From NCBI GenBank assembly GCA_039105265.1, contig JAPFFF010000232.1, forward strand, positions 1 to 29,879: a stretch of 29,879 bases of DNA. Direction: 5' to 3'. The notes under the pieces were generated by a model, which saw only the letters and a program-made list of their open reading frames with translations, had not been told where the DNA came from and ran no database searches. Source of the stretch: Tritrichomonas musculus (taxonomy: Eukaryota; Parabasalia; Tritrichomonadida; Tritrichomonadidae). A program made the position numbers and the translations under genes. Of this stretch, positions 9,401 through 17,065 are shown piece after piece; position 1 is the stretch's first letter, and every line of letters starts with the position of its first letter.

Positions 9401-10151
9401 ATACTTTTATTATGACGATTTTAAAGTGTGTCATGATCTTTACATGGAGCATATTATAAAGGATTCAAGATTTAATAATTATTTTTTAGCTCTATTAAGC
9501 ATTTCTAAAGGAGAAGCAATAAACTATTTTGCTATTGCATTGATAGGAAAGGCATATAAGCAAGGAAAACACATGATGAGAAACTTAAAAACAGCAATCA
9601 AGTATTTTGAGTGCTCAGCTCGAAATAAATGTCCATTAGGTTATTATTACATTGCCAAAGAATTTTATTATGGCAGATATATTGACCAAGATTGTGATAA
9701 TGCTTTGAAATATTTCAATTTGGCTATTGAAAATAATGATGTGCCACGTGCTGGTTATTACATATTTAAAATATCGGTTATTTATAACAAAAAAAATGAT
9801 AAATGTATTAAATTTCTTAAAATAGCCGCTGATTTTGGTCATAAACGTGCTCTTTACAAATATGGTCACCTTTTGTTCACTGGAAAAAATCCAGGAATTC
9901 CTCAAAATAAAGAAAAAGGAATTGAATTGATTCAAAAAGCTTCATATCAAAAATACAAAAAGGCAATTCAGTTTTGTTTATTGCATCTTATCTCTTTTAA
10001 AGAGACAAAAGATGACAGTGATTCAAGCGTCGAAGAAGATGCTCATTCACGACTCACTAAAATATTGAATGAAATTAAAGAACAAAATAATGGAACTTTA
10101 GTTAATCGCAAACAAGGTGAAATTACTTACGAAAAAAATGAAGAATTATAA
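6492..10151 (+). CDS. Pseudokinase fused to Sel1-like (TPR-type) repeats
   Basis: This is a 1,219-residue protein. Residues 25-250 follow the layout of a protein kinase: VVKHKDTQKKFYLIK for the beta-3 strand, HPAIINLSGY near 71 as the 'hiv.l.g' segment, and ISNFSIKSVIFD near 130 where the catalytic loop HRDxKxxN should be. The Asp and Asn are lost, and KLIDYIN near 147 replaces DFG. It should not transfer phosphate. Sel1-like alpha-alpha repeats follow in loose groups: about 399-545, 655-725, 755-800, 859-883 and 1013-1162, with signatures such as LQGYLYYNGIFFPQNLKRAR and YKYGHLLFTGKNPGIPQNKE. The acidic, charged tail has no motif. Sel1 repeats usually scaffold protein complexes. I infer a soluble adaptor, possibly partnering the intact kinase-Sel1 protein at 17872. 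The start is the first ATG, after a T-rich leader. Confidence 0.85.
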   Translation: MDLEGIVIDPIHIFSEEEYEMQNLTNPDHFQVVKHKDTQKKFYLIKRGENFNYSTKSSFIFKIENSFKLIHPAIINLSGYSITKPYLYYKYSQSPLYINDIDLTDTTVQIIFLGIASGLSYLLSKSYYISNFSIKSVIFDKIFYPKLIDYINLPDINETHKKDSIVQYSQFIQEILNKKTEENSSISINDELKALIERCNSNDNIPTFEDFINFFKKKSYRDNLNVFKDPSFSRYSQILDFADKIIYDSSLSQEEVYSYVQFESIEKICHCFLSNNKEIKQLDQNDENLLNSLPEHNIIQLAKCFSPLTEKFKRYIYSEDISLVIPGWNKLAELEPFQLYQALLSKMQELVKEKQRIDFYHQKAKEYEYKIEAIRIKAIELLKDAYKNSEDVNIKIELAVQYVKGDLLPYNVKKALRILTSISTDYLPTKTLVKGMINTLKQSDNDNIRDAIPADQIKIFNKAEKNDILSMLFVAFSLYTGFNGFPIRRSLSIQYYRKAAELSPNAMMLQGYLYYNGIFFPQNLKRARNCFLRASEKGCYKAEIINCILRKHVWRSYLIDYDVNDLFSSFLPQHPEKEEENDFYCFARINYYLNTHISDVKFYDSKIVDSDIHLNSDKENHSMKLALYTYDGWEKKIKPAFSENVLLFPTEKKDPLSIGKNYYYGMNGYPVNYTEAAKNIKISADSGNAEAQWRYAMLCIDAIGVKYDVETAKQYLIKSMNQNNIQGKFHYSFLALKSNEYEDIMKDCINKKHLDAMYYYGMHLEKKDEDEIDFEKVIEIYKKASDEGHFDSFLRLINLYENQSKKELFEENLLLSVGILNENLLIKLIELLDEQEKYKQSNILIDIGIKLNPKKFDCYFADHLLYGKGIKRNIERALNLMILTIRENQNYILQGSSINDNEIPDQFIENIPDKFIYLMLQAYAINNEHGRALAFLLKFQKRIDVEHRKEYHLFYQNFDPDLAHHFLIPPYFYYDDFKVCHDLYMEHIIKDSRFNNYFLALLSISKGEAINYFAIALIGKAYKQGKHMMRNLKTAIKYFECSARNKCPLGYYYIAKEFYYGRYIDQDCDNALKYFNLAIENNDVPRAGYYIFKISVIYNKKNDKCIKFLKIAADFGHKRALYKYGHLLFTGKNPGIPQNKEKGIELIQKASYQKYKKAIQFCLLHLISFKETKDDSDSSVEEDAHSRLTKILNEIKEQNNGTLVNRKQGEITYEKNEEL

Positions 10152-10512
10152 TTTTTCATTTTTTACACAAGAAAAAAAAAATCTTTATTTCTATTCAAAT
10201 TTTCAATAAATATTTTGAAAAAGAGAAATGATAAATAGCACACTGTTAATGTGGTCTTTGCTTGTTAATTTCTTGATTAATTTGTTATTTTGAAATTTGA
10301 TGAAATTCCAACTGAAAAATACAACTTTAAGTAAATCTTTCTTCATTGATTGAATAGCATCATTTTCATACAGTGCTTGCCATTTTTGATATTTAATATA
10401 TTATATTTCCTCAATATTATTCAAAAATATCATAAAAATAAGCTAAATTTCATTTTTGAAATATTTTTTTTATTGTAAGAGAGAATGTGCCTCAGCTTTT
10501 TGAGAGAACTAA

Positions 10513-10728
10513 TAGAAAAAAATAAGAAGAAAATGTAGAATAATATTTACTGAGACTATTCATGTTAAAAAAAATGCATCTTTTTATGTTACAAAATTCT
10601 TACCGATCCTTCCTTTTGATATAAGTCTCGGTAAAAATTATGTAAAAATATAAAAAGATGCATCAATTTTTCAATTTACATAAATATTCTCAAAATAATA
10701 TTCTCCATTTTTCTCCTATTTTTTCTTT
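10513..10728. mobile_element. MITE-like fold-back element of about 215 bp
   Basis: Bases 10513-10606 resemble the reverse complement of 10628-10727, with only about 21 bases of loop. The best-paired core is ATGCATCTTTTTAT (10574-10587) against ATAAAAAGATGCAT, then TTACCGA against TCGGTAA at the loop. Outer parts (GAAAAAAATAAG against the complement of TCCTATTTTTTC) pair with indels. Almost the whole element is one imperfect hairpin. A MITE or a structured RNA source is possible. No coding content. Confidence 0.6.
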
Positions 10729-10748
10729 CAATTAAAACTTATATATTA

Positions 10749-10766
10749 TTTTTTTTTTTTTTTTTT
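10749..10766. repeat. T(18) homopolymer tract
   Basis: Eighteen consecutive T residues lie just outside the fold-back element ending near 10728. Length is prone to slippage and assembly error. Confidence 0.7.
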
Positions 10767-10973
10767 CAATACTTTTGTGATAGTATTCAAATATTCAATA
10801 CTACTTAACAAAATTGAGAGGACCTGTTTTTGAAAAAGTTTAATAAAAATCATGTGTTCTCTTAGTTATTATATGCACACACTATAATCATAAAAAAGCA
10901 TTCACTAAAAAGTTGATTTTCAAATTGAGAGGAAAGTCGATTCTATATATAAAATAAAGATAAAAAAAATAAT

Positions 10974-11188
10974 GATATATTGAGAAACTTTACACTTTTC
11001 GGACAAAATCCTGTCAATCTTATTTATTTTAATATTCATATATGAACTTATTTTGACTTGTTTTTTGGAATTAAATCATAAAAAAATCAACTCTTTTTTT
11101 ATTATAAAAAAGTTTTTGAATTGAATAGAAATGATTGGAAAAAAATTGAGAGCATATTGTCTGAAAAGTGCAACTTTTTTGATATATC
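10974..11188. mobile_element. MITE-like element of about 215 bp with 45-bp inverted ends
   Basis: The left end, 10974-11018, starts GATATATTGAGAAACTTTAC and includes CACTTTTCGGACAA. The right end, 11145-11188, read on the minus strand starts GATATATCAAAAAAGTTGCA and includes CACTTTTCAGACAA. About 125 bp of unpaired AT-rich DNA lies between. The pattern of terminal inverted repeats on a short non-coding unit fits a MITE. I cannot name a parent transposon family. Confidence 0.55.
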
Positions 11189-11210
11189 AAAATTATTAAT
11201 TTATTCCATC

Positions 11211-11217
<7 letters not shown>

Positions 11218-11242
<25 letters not shown>
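11218..11242. repeat. A(25) homopolymer tract
   Basis: Twenty-five A residues end 6 bases before the stop codon of the minus-strand kinase gene, so its transcript would run into a U tract just after the stop. A similar A(26) tract lies at 23028-23053. Confidence 0.8.
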
Positions 11243-11248
11243 GAGTTA

Positions 11249-12328
11249 TTATAGAGTAGGAGATTCGTCTTCAAAATCCAAGTTCTCTTCAATATTGAAT
11301 CTAGAAACAGCATATTTCATTTCTGAGGACTCGATGAACGAGAACCATTCATGCTCAAGAGCGTCATCGACTTTGACTCTGTTCTCTGGATCTTTATCTA
11401 GCATTGCACTCACGCAGTTCCACGCGATTTCAGACACATTTTTACCCTCGGTCTTTCTAGGTCTAGTTAACTTTGAAGAATTAATTTTCTTCTCAATACC
11501 TTTTTCACTTTTTGAATCGATCACTTCATCAATTCCAAATGGATACTCGAAATAAAGGTGGAAATAAATGTTCATGCCGAGGCTCCACATATCTGCTGCG
11601 TAGTCGTGCTCTTCACCTCTGAGGACCTCGGGGGCCTTAAAAACCGCCGTTCCAGACATTGAATTTGAATTACCGTTTATGTCGACCATTTGGGCGCTTT
11701 CGAAATCGGTCAGAATGATTTCGAATGGATCTTCTGACGATACAATAAAGTTCTCAAATTTTATGTCATTATGTACAACACCTCGACTTTTTAAAAGGGA
11801 TAAAATTTTCAATGCTTTGAATGCAATTAAGCAGACAAAATTCTCATCAAAGCGAAATGTGGGACGCCAAAGGTAAAAAAGGAGATCTACATTGGGATAG
11901 AAGTACATTGAAACTAATATGTGCTTGCGATTGTATAAGATTACGGGGATTATTTCTAAATATTTTATGATTCGTGAATCATCATCAAATAATTCTATAA
12001 TGTCTTTCTCCTTATCAAATGTTTTGGTTTGTTTTTTGGTGTGGTATTTTAATAGTTTGAGCGCATATGTTTTTTTCTCATCATAATGTATTTCATCATC
12101 CTCCAAATCTTTATTTTGACTATCATTATGGTATTTGGTATCATTTTTGGATTCTGAATGATCTTCGTTATTATGGTGTGATGAACGATATGTACGTCTA
12201 TATGCAATATATACTGGATTTTTGGATTGTAACTCTATTTTGCTCGAAATATAGTATATTTTTTGTTGGTCATTGAAAGAACTGATTATTTTTTTCTCTT
12301 GATCTTTTTCAAATTCGTCCTCATCCAT
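11249..12328 (-). CDS. Ser/Thr-type protein kinase, atypical (HND, DFE)
   Basis: This 359-residue protein is nearly all kinase domain. Visible parts are the beta-3 lysine in YALKLL (K91), the catalytic loop VVHNDIKFEN (H186, N187, D188, K190, N193), the metal-binding Asp in LTDFESA (D208), the activation segment GTAVFKAPEV (232-234 APE) and DMWSLGMNIY in helix F. The loop is HND rather than HRD, so it is a non-RD kinase, and DFG is DFE. The catalytic Lys, both Asp and the Asn are kept, so activity is plausible. An acidic, His/Asn-rich insert at about 50-85 splits the N lobe before beta-3. The late motif DKDPENRVKVDDALEHEWF is typical of CAMK/STE-like kinases. No signal or membrane segment is present. 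The promoter motif at 12381-12393 lies 53 bases upstream. The exact kinase group is uncertain. Confidence 0.88.
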   Translation of the reverse strand: MDEDEFEKDQEKKIISSFNDQQKIYYISSKIELQSKNPVYIAYRRTYRSSHHNNEDHSESKNDTKYHNDSQNKDLEDDEIHYDEKKTYALKLLKYHTKKQTKTFDKEKDIIELFDDDSRIIKYLEIIPVILYNRKHILVSMYFYPNVDLLFYLWRPTFRFDENFVCLIAFKALKILSLLKSRGVVHNDIKFENFIVSSEDPFEIILTDFESAQMVDINGNSNSMSGTAVFKAPEVLRGEEHDYAADMWSLGMNIYFHLYFEYPFGIDEVIDSKSEKGIEKKINSSKLTRPRKTEGKNVSEIAWNCVSAMLDKDPENRVKVDDALEHEWFSFIESSEMKYAVSRFNIEENLDFEDESPTL

Positions 12329-12667
12329 TTTAAAATTTTGATTAAAAATTTTATTTAGACAAAGGTCAAAGCTGGCAAATGAACTTTTTCAATGAATTAA
12401 TTACCAAAATTTTTTGATCAAACTTGCCAAGAATTAATTATATTTTTGGAAAAAAAAAAAATAGACATACATATTGTTTATCACATGATAACCAAGAATA
12501 TGATGGAAAAAGCCAAAATGTTCTTTCAAGAATATTTAATTATTTATTTCATAAGATAGAGAGAAATATAAGCAAAATGTCAGAGTTTTGTTAAAAAAAT
12601 TATTTATTTATTTAATAAGGTTAAATTACATATGTAAATCAATTAAAATATTTAAAATGGATGCAAA
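12329..12667. other. Short intergenic region between two minus-strand genes
   Basis: These 339 bases hold the kinase gene's upstream region, with the conserved motif at 12381-12393, and the 3' region of the BTB gene. There is an A-rich tract near 12451-12462. I see no gene. Confidence 0.6.
12381..12393 (-). promoter_or_regulatory. Candidate promoter motif ATTGAAAAAGTTC
   Basis: Read on the minus strand, CATTGAAAAAGTTCATTTG sits about 53 bases before the kinase ATG and runs straight into TCATTT, which fits the trichomonad initiator consensus. The same 13-mer precedes the LRR gene (17066-17078), and a one-base variant precedes the BTB gene (14153-14166). Confidence 0.5.
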
Positions 12668-14152
12668 TCAACAAGCTTCTTTGATTAATCCAAAATACTC
12701 AAGAGATGCGATAATGAGTCTATAATCATTTGTAGTATTGACTCCTGTTTGACGAATTCTGAGGTATCTATAGAATTGGTTATTTTGGCCATTTGGAACT
12801 TCAAAAGTGTTTGATATATTGGAGCCAGCAAGGCTTTTGTTTCCATTTTGGGTGTCCAAATCTTTCCATGATTCCCCATCGTTCGAGCCTTCGAGAACCC
12901 AATTTTGCAGATTGCCGCTGCCCCATGGGAATGATTGAATTGAATAATGAGAAGGCTTGACTCTTCGTTCTTTGAAGTCAACGCAGAGCCACTCAGTGTG
13001 GCCTTCGTTTCTATAATTGCCCGTGTTTAAAGAATGATAATAATCATTATTTCCGTCTTCGAGAGCTTTTGATGGATGAAAAGAATCATTATGGCAAGAA
13101 GCGGCTGTGATGTCAATAATTTTGTTTTCGTAGGCACTTTTCGCATTTCCGTTTCCAAGCCTGCTGATGATCCCTTTGAATCTGTCGTCTTGGCTGCCGC
13201 TGAATGACACTTTTTCTTCTTTATGCTGTTTTACGTAACTTGCTTCATTTTCTCTTGATTCTGGACGTGCAATGGAAATGAAATGTTTCACATTTTGCCA
13301 AAGATTTGATGTCATATTTGAAATTTTGATGCAATCGAGAAATTCATTCAATTTTTCTTTGCTGAGATTTATCATGTCAATTTTTTCATAAAACGAAATC
13401 ATGTCAAATTCATCATTTTCATCATCCTCGTCATTCACAAAAAGTTTGTTGATGAAGTCAAAAAGTGAATCTTCACTTTTGACCTTCAAATGCTCGTTAC
13501 TGATTATTGAATAAATAACCGTTTTTGGAAGTTGTAAAAGTTGATTTTCATCTATTGAATGAAAATTACTAGAAATGATATCGTAAAATTTGGCTGGATT
13601 AAATATTGAAAATGTTGTTTTGGTGGTCTCAAAAAGTTGAAAAAATTGAAGGATGAATTCGATTTTTGTTTGGTTTATTTCATTAGGAAAAAGATCGTTC
13701 ATCCCATCGTAAATTTCTGAATTATCAAGAATAACTGATAAAATGAGTAATTTAACACTTGTTTCTGGATCAACTTCAATCGGATTTCCACGTGAAATTT
13801 CTTCGAATTTGTGAAGTAAATTGGTTGGAAATATTTCTGTTATTTTGGCTTTTTGATTCTCGGTAATGTAATTGTCGAAACAAAATGAATCAATTGTCGG
13901 GTCTGCATGATGAATTCGTGAAATTCTTGGGGATATGAAATCTGCAAAGATTTTTTTCATATGAATCTCTTCATTCCCAATAATAAAAGTAAATTCATCA
14001 TCAAATGAATTATTTAAAATTATGTTTTTCAAACCAGAAGCAGAGATTTTGAAGTTTCTCTTATCCATTACAAAGATAAAAATTTCCATATTTTTCTCAA
14101 AAAGTTTAAAATTTTTATTCAAAAAATTGTGAAGCCGAAGAAAGAATAACAT
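12668..14152 (-). CDS. BTB/BACK protein with C-terminal F5/8 type C (discoidin) domain
   Basis: The longest frame has 494 codons. From about residue 30 comes a BTB-like fold (SFDDEFTFIIGNEEIHMKK, then SPRISRIHHADPTIDSF). A BACK-like helical region follows at roughly 150-310. The last 150 residues, about 342-490, form a discoidin/F5-8C jelly-roll domain, with HPSKALEDGN, EWLCVDFKERRVKPSHYSI, WVLEGSNDGESW and FRYLRIRQTG-type signatures. Trichomonads have many such proteins, probably cullin-3-type or carbohydrate-binding adaptors. The absence of a signal peptide suggests a cytosolic place. The first ATG (14152) directly abuts the promoter-like motif, and the first 21-28 residues are a poor fit. 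Met22 (14089) or Met29 (14068, MDKRNF) is the likelier start and gives leaders like those of the neighbouring genes. The stop is at 12668. Confidence 0.85.
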   Translation of the reverse strand: MLFFLRLHNFLNKNFKLFEKNMEIFIFVMDKRNFKISASGLKNIILNNSFDDEFTFIIGNEEIHMKKIFADFISPRISRIHHADPTIDSFCFDNYITENQKAKITEIFPTNLLHKFEEISRGNPIEVDPETSVKLLILSVILDNSEIYDGMNDLFPNEINQTKIEFILQFFQLFETTKTTFSIFNPAKFYDIISSNFHSIDENQLLQLPKTVIYSIISNEHLKVKSEDSLFDFINKLFVNDEDDENDEFDMISFYEKIDMINLSKEKLNEFLDCIKISNMTSNLWQNVKHFISIARPESRENEASYVKQHKEEKVSFSGSQDDRFKGIISRLGNGNAKSAYENKIIDITAASCHNDSFHPSKALEDGNNDYYHSLNTGNYRNEGHTEWLCVDFKERRVKPSHYSIQSFPWGSGNLQNWVLEGSNDGESWKDLDTQNGNKSLAGSNISNTFEVPNGQNNQFYRYLRIRQTGVNTTNDYRLIIASLEYFGLIKEAC

Positions 14153-14166
14153 GAAACTTTTTCAAT
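14153..14166 (-). promoter_or_regulatory. Candidate promoter motif, one-base variant (ATTGAAAAAGTTTC)
   Basis: On the minus strand ATTGAAAAAGTTTC lies directly before the first ATG of the BTB gene. The other two copies stand about 30 and 53 bases before their starts. This implies that translation really begins at 14089 or 14068, about 63 or 84 bases downstream. Confidence 0.45.
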
Positions 14167-14354
14167 TATTAAATGGTCTTTTATGCCATTCATAAATTCA
14201 TAAGTAAAAATAGAAAAAAATCAATTTTATTATTAATTAGTTAATCAAAAGTAAATTACTTTTATTAGTTGTAGTAATCATTGAAATTCAATGCTATAAA
14301 ATAACATATAAAAATGGGGATATTCAAAATTTTAAAAATTTTATACTAACAACG

Positions 14355-14407
14355 TAATATTATTTCATTAAAATCTATTTAACAATGATTTTAATGAAAT
14401 AATATTA
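14355..14407. repeat. Perfect 21-bp hairpin
   Basis: TAATATTATTTCATTAAAATC (14355-14375, shown with one base over 20 split: TAATATTATTTC + ATTAAAATC) is exactly reverse-complemented at 14387-14407 around an 11-base loop. A perfect stem of this length is rare even in AT-rich DNA. It may be a small mobile-element relic or a structured RNA. Confidence 0.7.
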
Positions 14408-14589
14408 TGAATACTATAACTATTCATTGAGGATTAATCATCGAATATCTGTCTAGGTTTCTTTTCTGTGCTTTCATTAATTTACATTACCCATTACTGA
14501 CGTTGAAGACTTAAATGATTCAATACAACCACATCTGAAATAAAAAAATAAAGAGAGGGATAGAAATTTGCTAAGGTTTTTTTTAAGGA

Positions 14590-14836
14590 TATGGATAAGC
14601 CATAAAAGTATTCAATTTATTGCTTTTTTCCTTTCAATTTTATGGCTTTTTTCTCAAATTCTAGTATTCAAATTATGGCTATACGTTTAGTTTTAAATAA
14701 CGAATATGGTTAACATTTCTATTATTAAACCTTAACTATTTATAGCTAATAAATTTTTAAAAATAATTGAAAATATTGAATCATTATTATTGATTTTAGT
14801 AAATTAGGTAACTCCAGACATTTATGGCTATCCATA
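14590..14836. mobile_element. MITE-like element of about 247 bp
   Basis: TATGGATAAGCCATAAAAGT at the left end (14590-14609) matches the reverse complement of the right end, ACATTTATGGCTATCCATA (14818-14836), with one indel and one mismatch. A further inverted copy, TTTTATGGCTT, lies inside at 14638-14648 and pairs perfectly with 14597-14607. No coding content. Target-site duplications are not clear. Confidence 0.45.
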
Positions 14837-15172
14837 AAAAATCAATGGTTTTGCTATTGCTTTGGCGAGGCATATTTTATTAACAAAAAATTCAGCCCTA
14901 CGAATTGCAAGGAAATGGAAAAATATAGAATTATCATGATTCAATTTATTTTTTCATAGTTTTCAATTATTGAATAAAGAGTCTTCTTTATATGATTTAA
15001 GTGATGTAATAAATGCACAAATGAAAATATTCAACTTCGATCAATGCACTTCAATAAATGAATAGATAATAATAATGAATTCTTATTTATAAACGATATC
15101 AATCATCTGCTTACAAAAAAAAATTATAAAAGTTTTTTTTAAAAAAAGTATTTTTATAAATAAATTTCTTTT

Positions 15173-17035
15173 CTATATTACATTTAAATGTAATGTCATT
15201 AAATTTTTTGCTAGTGAAGATTCATGTGGGATCATGACCATGCCTCGCTTAGGTAAAATGGCCTTACTTAAATTTTGGAGGACTGAATTTTCTCCAATCT
15301 CGATTATTTGGAGGTTTTCGCATTCCATGAAGACGTCATTGCCAATTTTTTCCACTTTTTGAGGAATATAAATAGAGTGAATTGCAGATCCAGCGAAAGC
15401 GTCTTTTTCGATAATTCTAAGTTCTGAATCTGGAGGAATTTCAACCTTATGAAGTTGATAGCAGTCAGAGAAAGCGCTATTTTGTATTTTTTCAATCTGA
15501 GGAGAAATGAAAATACTTACAAGTAGAGAATCAGTGAAAGCAAAAGAAGAAATTATTTTTATCAATGGATGAAAATTGATATTAATTGTATTTCTAGCAG
15601 CAAACATAAAAACATCATAAATGAGACTGTTAGGATCACTTTTTCCTAAAACACAACCGCTATTCAAAACCGGGAAATTTGAATAAAATTTATTTTTTTT
15701 ATCAATTATTACTTCAACTAAATAAGGGGTAAAACTGCACCACTTTTTACCGAGCTTTTTAACGCTTGATGGAATGAAAAGTCTCTCAATTGATGAATTA
15801 TAAAATGCTTGACTTTCAATTGTTTGAAGTTTCGAATTTGGAGGAATTTCAATAGACTCAAGTTGAAAACAATCTCTGAACGATTCTTTCTTTATTATTT
15901 TGAGATTTGAAGGAAGCGAAATCATTCGAATATTTGAGTCATTGAAAGCATTTGTCTCAATTATTACTAATTCAGAATCAGGATGAAATTCAACAGAAAC
16001 AAGATTTATGCATTCGCTAAATGTAAATTCACTTATCACAGTGACATGTTTCGGAATAAAAATTCTCTCAATCATTGAATTTGCAAACGCTGACTCGCCG
16101 ATTTTAGTTATAATTGAATCTTGCGGAATTTCAATACGTCGAAGTTTGCTTCCATTAAAAGCGCCTTCACAAATTGTTTCAATTTGTAATGGAATAAAAA
16201 GTTCTGTAAACTGACAATCAGAAAAAGAATCAGGCCCGATGACTTTAATAGACGATGGAATCTCAAACTTTTTGAGATCTTTTTTCACATAAACTAAAAC
16301 ATCAAAAATGTCACTTTTTGTGTCACTTTTTCCTTCAATGAAGATGTTATCAACCATTCTGTAATTCTTGTTGTCTTTGTCAACAGTAACATTCACTAAT
16401 TGAGGCGCGTCATAACACCAGCGACTCTCTAGTCGAGTCAGCGATGATGGAATGAAAATGTCCCGGATTGTCGATGAAAAAAAAGCTTCTTTTTGTATCG
16501 TTTGTAGCTCCGAATTTGGTGGAATTTCAATTGTAACAAGTTCATGACAAAAACCAAACGTTTTTTCACATATTTCTTTGATTTGCGGTGGAATGAATAG
16601 TCTTTCAATTGGAGAAAAACAAAATGCTTCTCTTTCAATTATTTGAAGTTGAGAATTACGCGGAATTTCAACTCGGCGAAGCTTTGAACAGTTGCTAAAG
16701 GCTTGTTGGCAAATTTTGGTAACACTTGGTGGAATTGAAATGCTTTCAATTTGTGAAAATGAGAATGCTAATGAATCAATTATTTGAAGTTGTGAATCTG
16801 GCGAAAAATTTATGGTTTGGATTTTTGATTTTTTGAATGAGGAATTTCCAATAACTGTAATAATATAAATTTGTGATTCATAAATGATTGATGATGGGAT
16901 CATTAAATTATCATCTCTTATCTCTGATTCAATACCGATTAAACATGCGGTTTTTTCTGTTTCGTTTAAAGAATATATCAAATTATCTTTTTTAATTTGC
17001 TTGCTTTCTTTTGTTGATGGCTGATTATCATCCAT
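15173..17035 (-). CDS. BspA-like leucine-rich repeat (LRR_5) protein
   Basis: This 620-residue protein is almost wholly LRR_5 (Treponema pallidum/BspA type) repeats. The repeat alternates a long unit (IEIPPNSELQTIQKEAFFSS) and a short unit (IERLFIPSSVKKL), about 46 residues for the pair, from residue 60 to about 600. Two island-like interruptions (near 215-255 and 440-490) carry YDVLVYVKK- and YDVFMFAARN-type segments and aligned W-C pairs (SRWCYDAPQL, KKWCSFTPYL), which suggests an internal duplication of a block of about 220 residues. I see no signal peptide, membrane anchor or Pro-rich C-terminal tail, so this copy may be cytosolic or released. Family members in Trichomonas vaginalis are considered candidate surface or adhesion proteins; that role is not shown here. 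The start is the first ATG, 30 bases after the shared promoter motif. Confidence 0.92.
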   Translation of the reverse strand: MDDNQPSTKESKQIKKDNLIYSLNETEKTACLIGIESEIRDDNLMIPSSIIYESQIYIITVIGNSSFKKSKIQTINFSPDSQLQIIDSLAFSFSQIESISIPPSVTKICQQAFSNCSKLRRVEIPRNSQLQIIEREAFCFSPIERLFIPPQIKEICEKTFGFCHELVTIEIPPNSELQTIQKEAFFSSTIRDIFIPSSLTRLESRWCYDAPQLVNVTVDKDNKNYRMVDNIFIEGKSDTKSDIFDVLVYVKKDLKKFEIPSSIKVIGPDSFSDCQFTELFIPLQIETICEGAFNGSKLRRIEIPQDSIITKIGESAFANSMIERIFIPKHVTVISEFTFSECINLVSVEFHPDSELVIIETNAFNDSNIRMISLPSNLKIIKKESFRDCFQLESIEIPPNSKLQTIESQAFYNSSIERLFIPSSVKKLGKKWCSFTPYLVEVIIDKKNKFYSNFPVLNSGCVLGKSDPNSLIYDVFMFAARNTININFHPLIKIISSFAFTDSLLVSIFISPQIEKIQNSAFSDCYQLHKVEIPPDSELRIIEKDAFAGSAIHSIYIPQKVEKIGNDVFMECENLQIIEIGENSVLQNLSKAILPKRGMVMIPHESSLAKNLMTLHLNVI

Positions 17036-17065
17036 TTAACGAAAAATTTTTCTCCAACAAATTTC

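Larger units (their letters stand above)
10152..11248. other. Convergent intergenic spacer with fold-back elements
   Basis: This is the 3'-to-3' spacer between the pseudokinase gene and the kinase gene. I see no coding frame. It carries two fold-back elements of about 215 bp, an 18-base T tract and a 25-base A tract. Confidence 0.65.
14153..15172. other. Intergenic region between BTB and LRR genes
   Basis: About 1 kb without a supported gene. It has a perfect 21-bp hairpin at 14355-14407 and a fold-back element at 14590-14836. A short open stretch at about 14808-14950 (+) has no recognisable domain and no start codon in a good position. Confidence 0.5.

Noticed and set aside
14432-14600. Minus-strand C-terminal-looking peptide with a pyrimidine tract ending CAG (splice-site-like)
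   Set aside because: Only short open pieces, no recognisable domain, no matching upstream exon seen.
14808-14950. Open plus-strand stretch of about 47 codons
   Set aside because: No good start codon and no domain. It overlaps the right end of the fold-back element.
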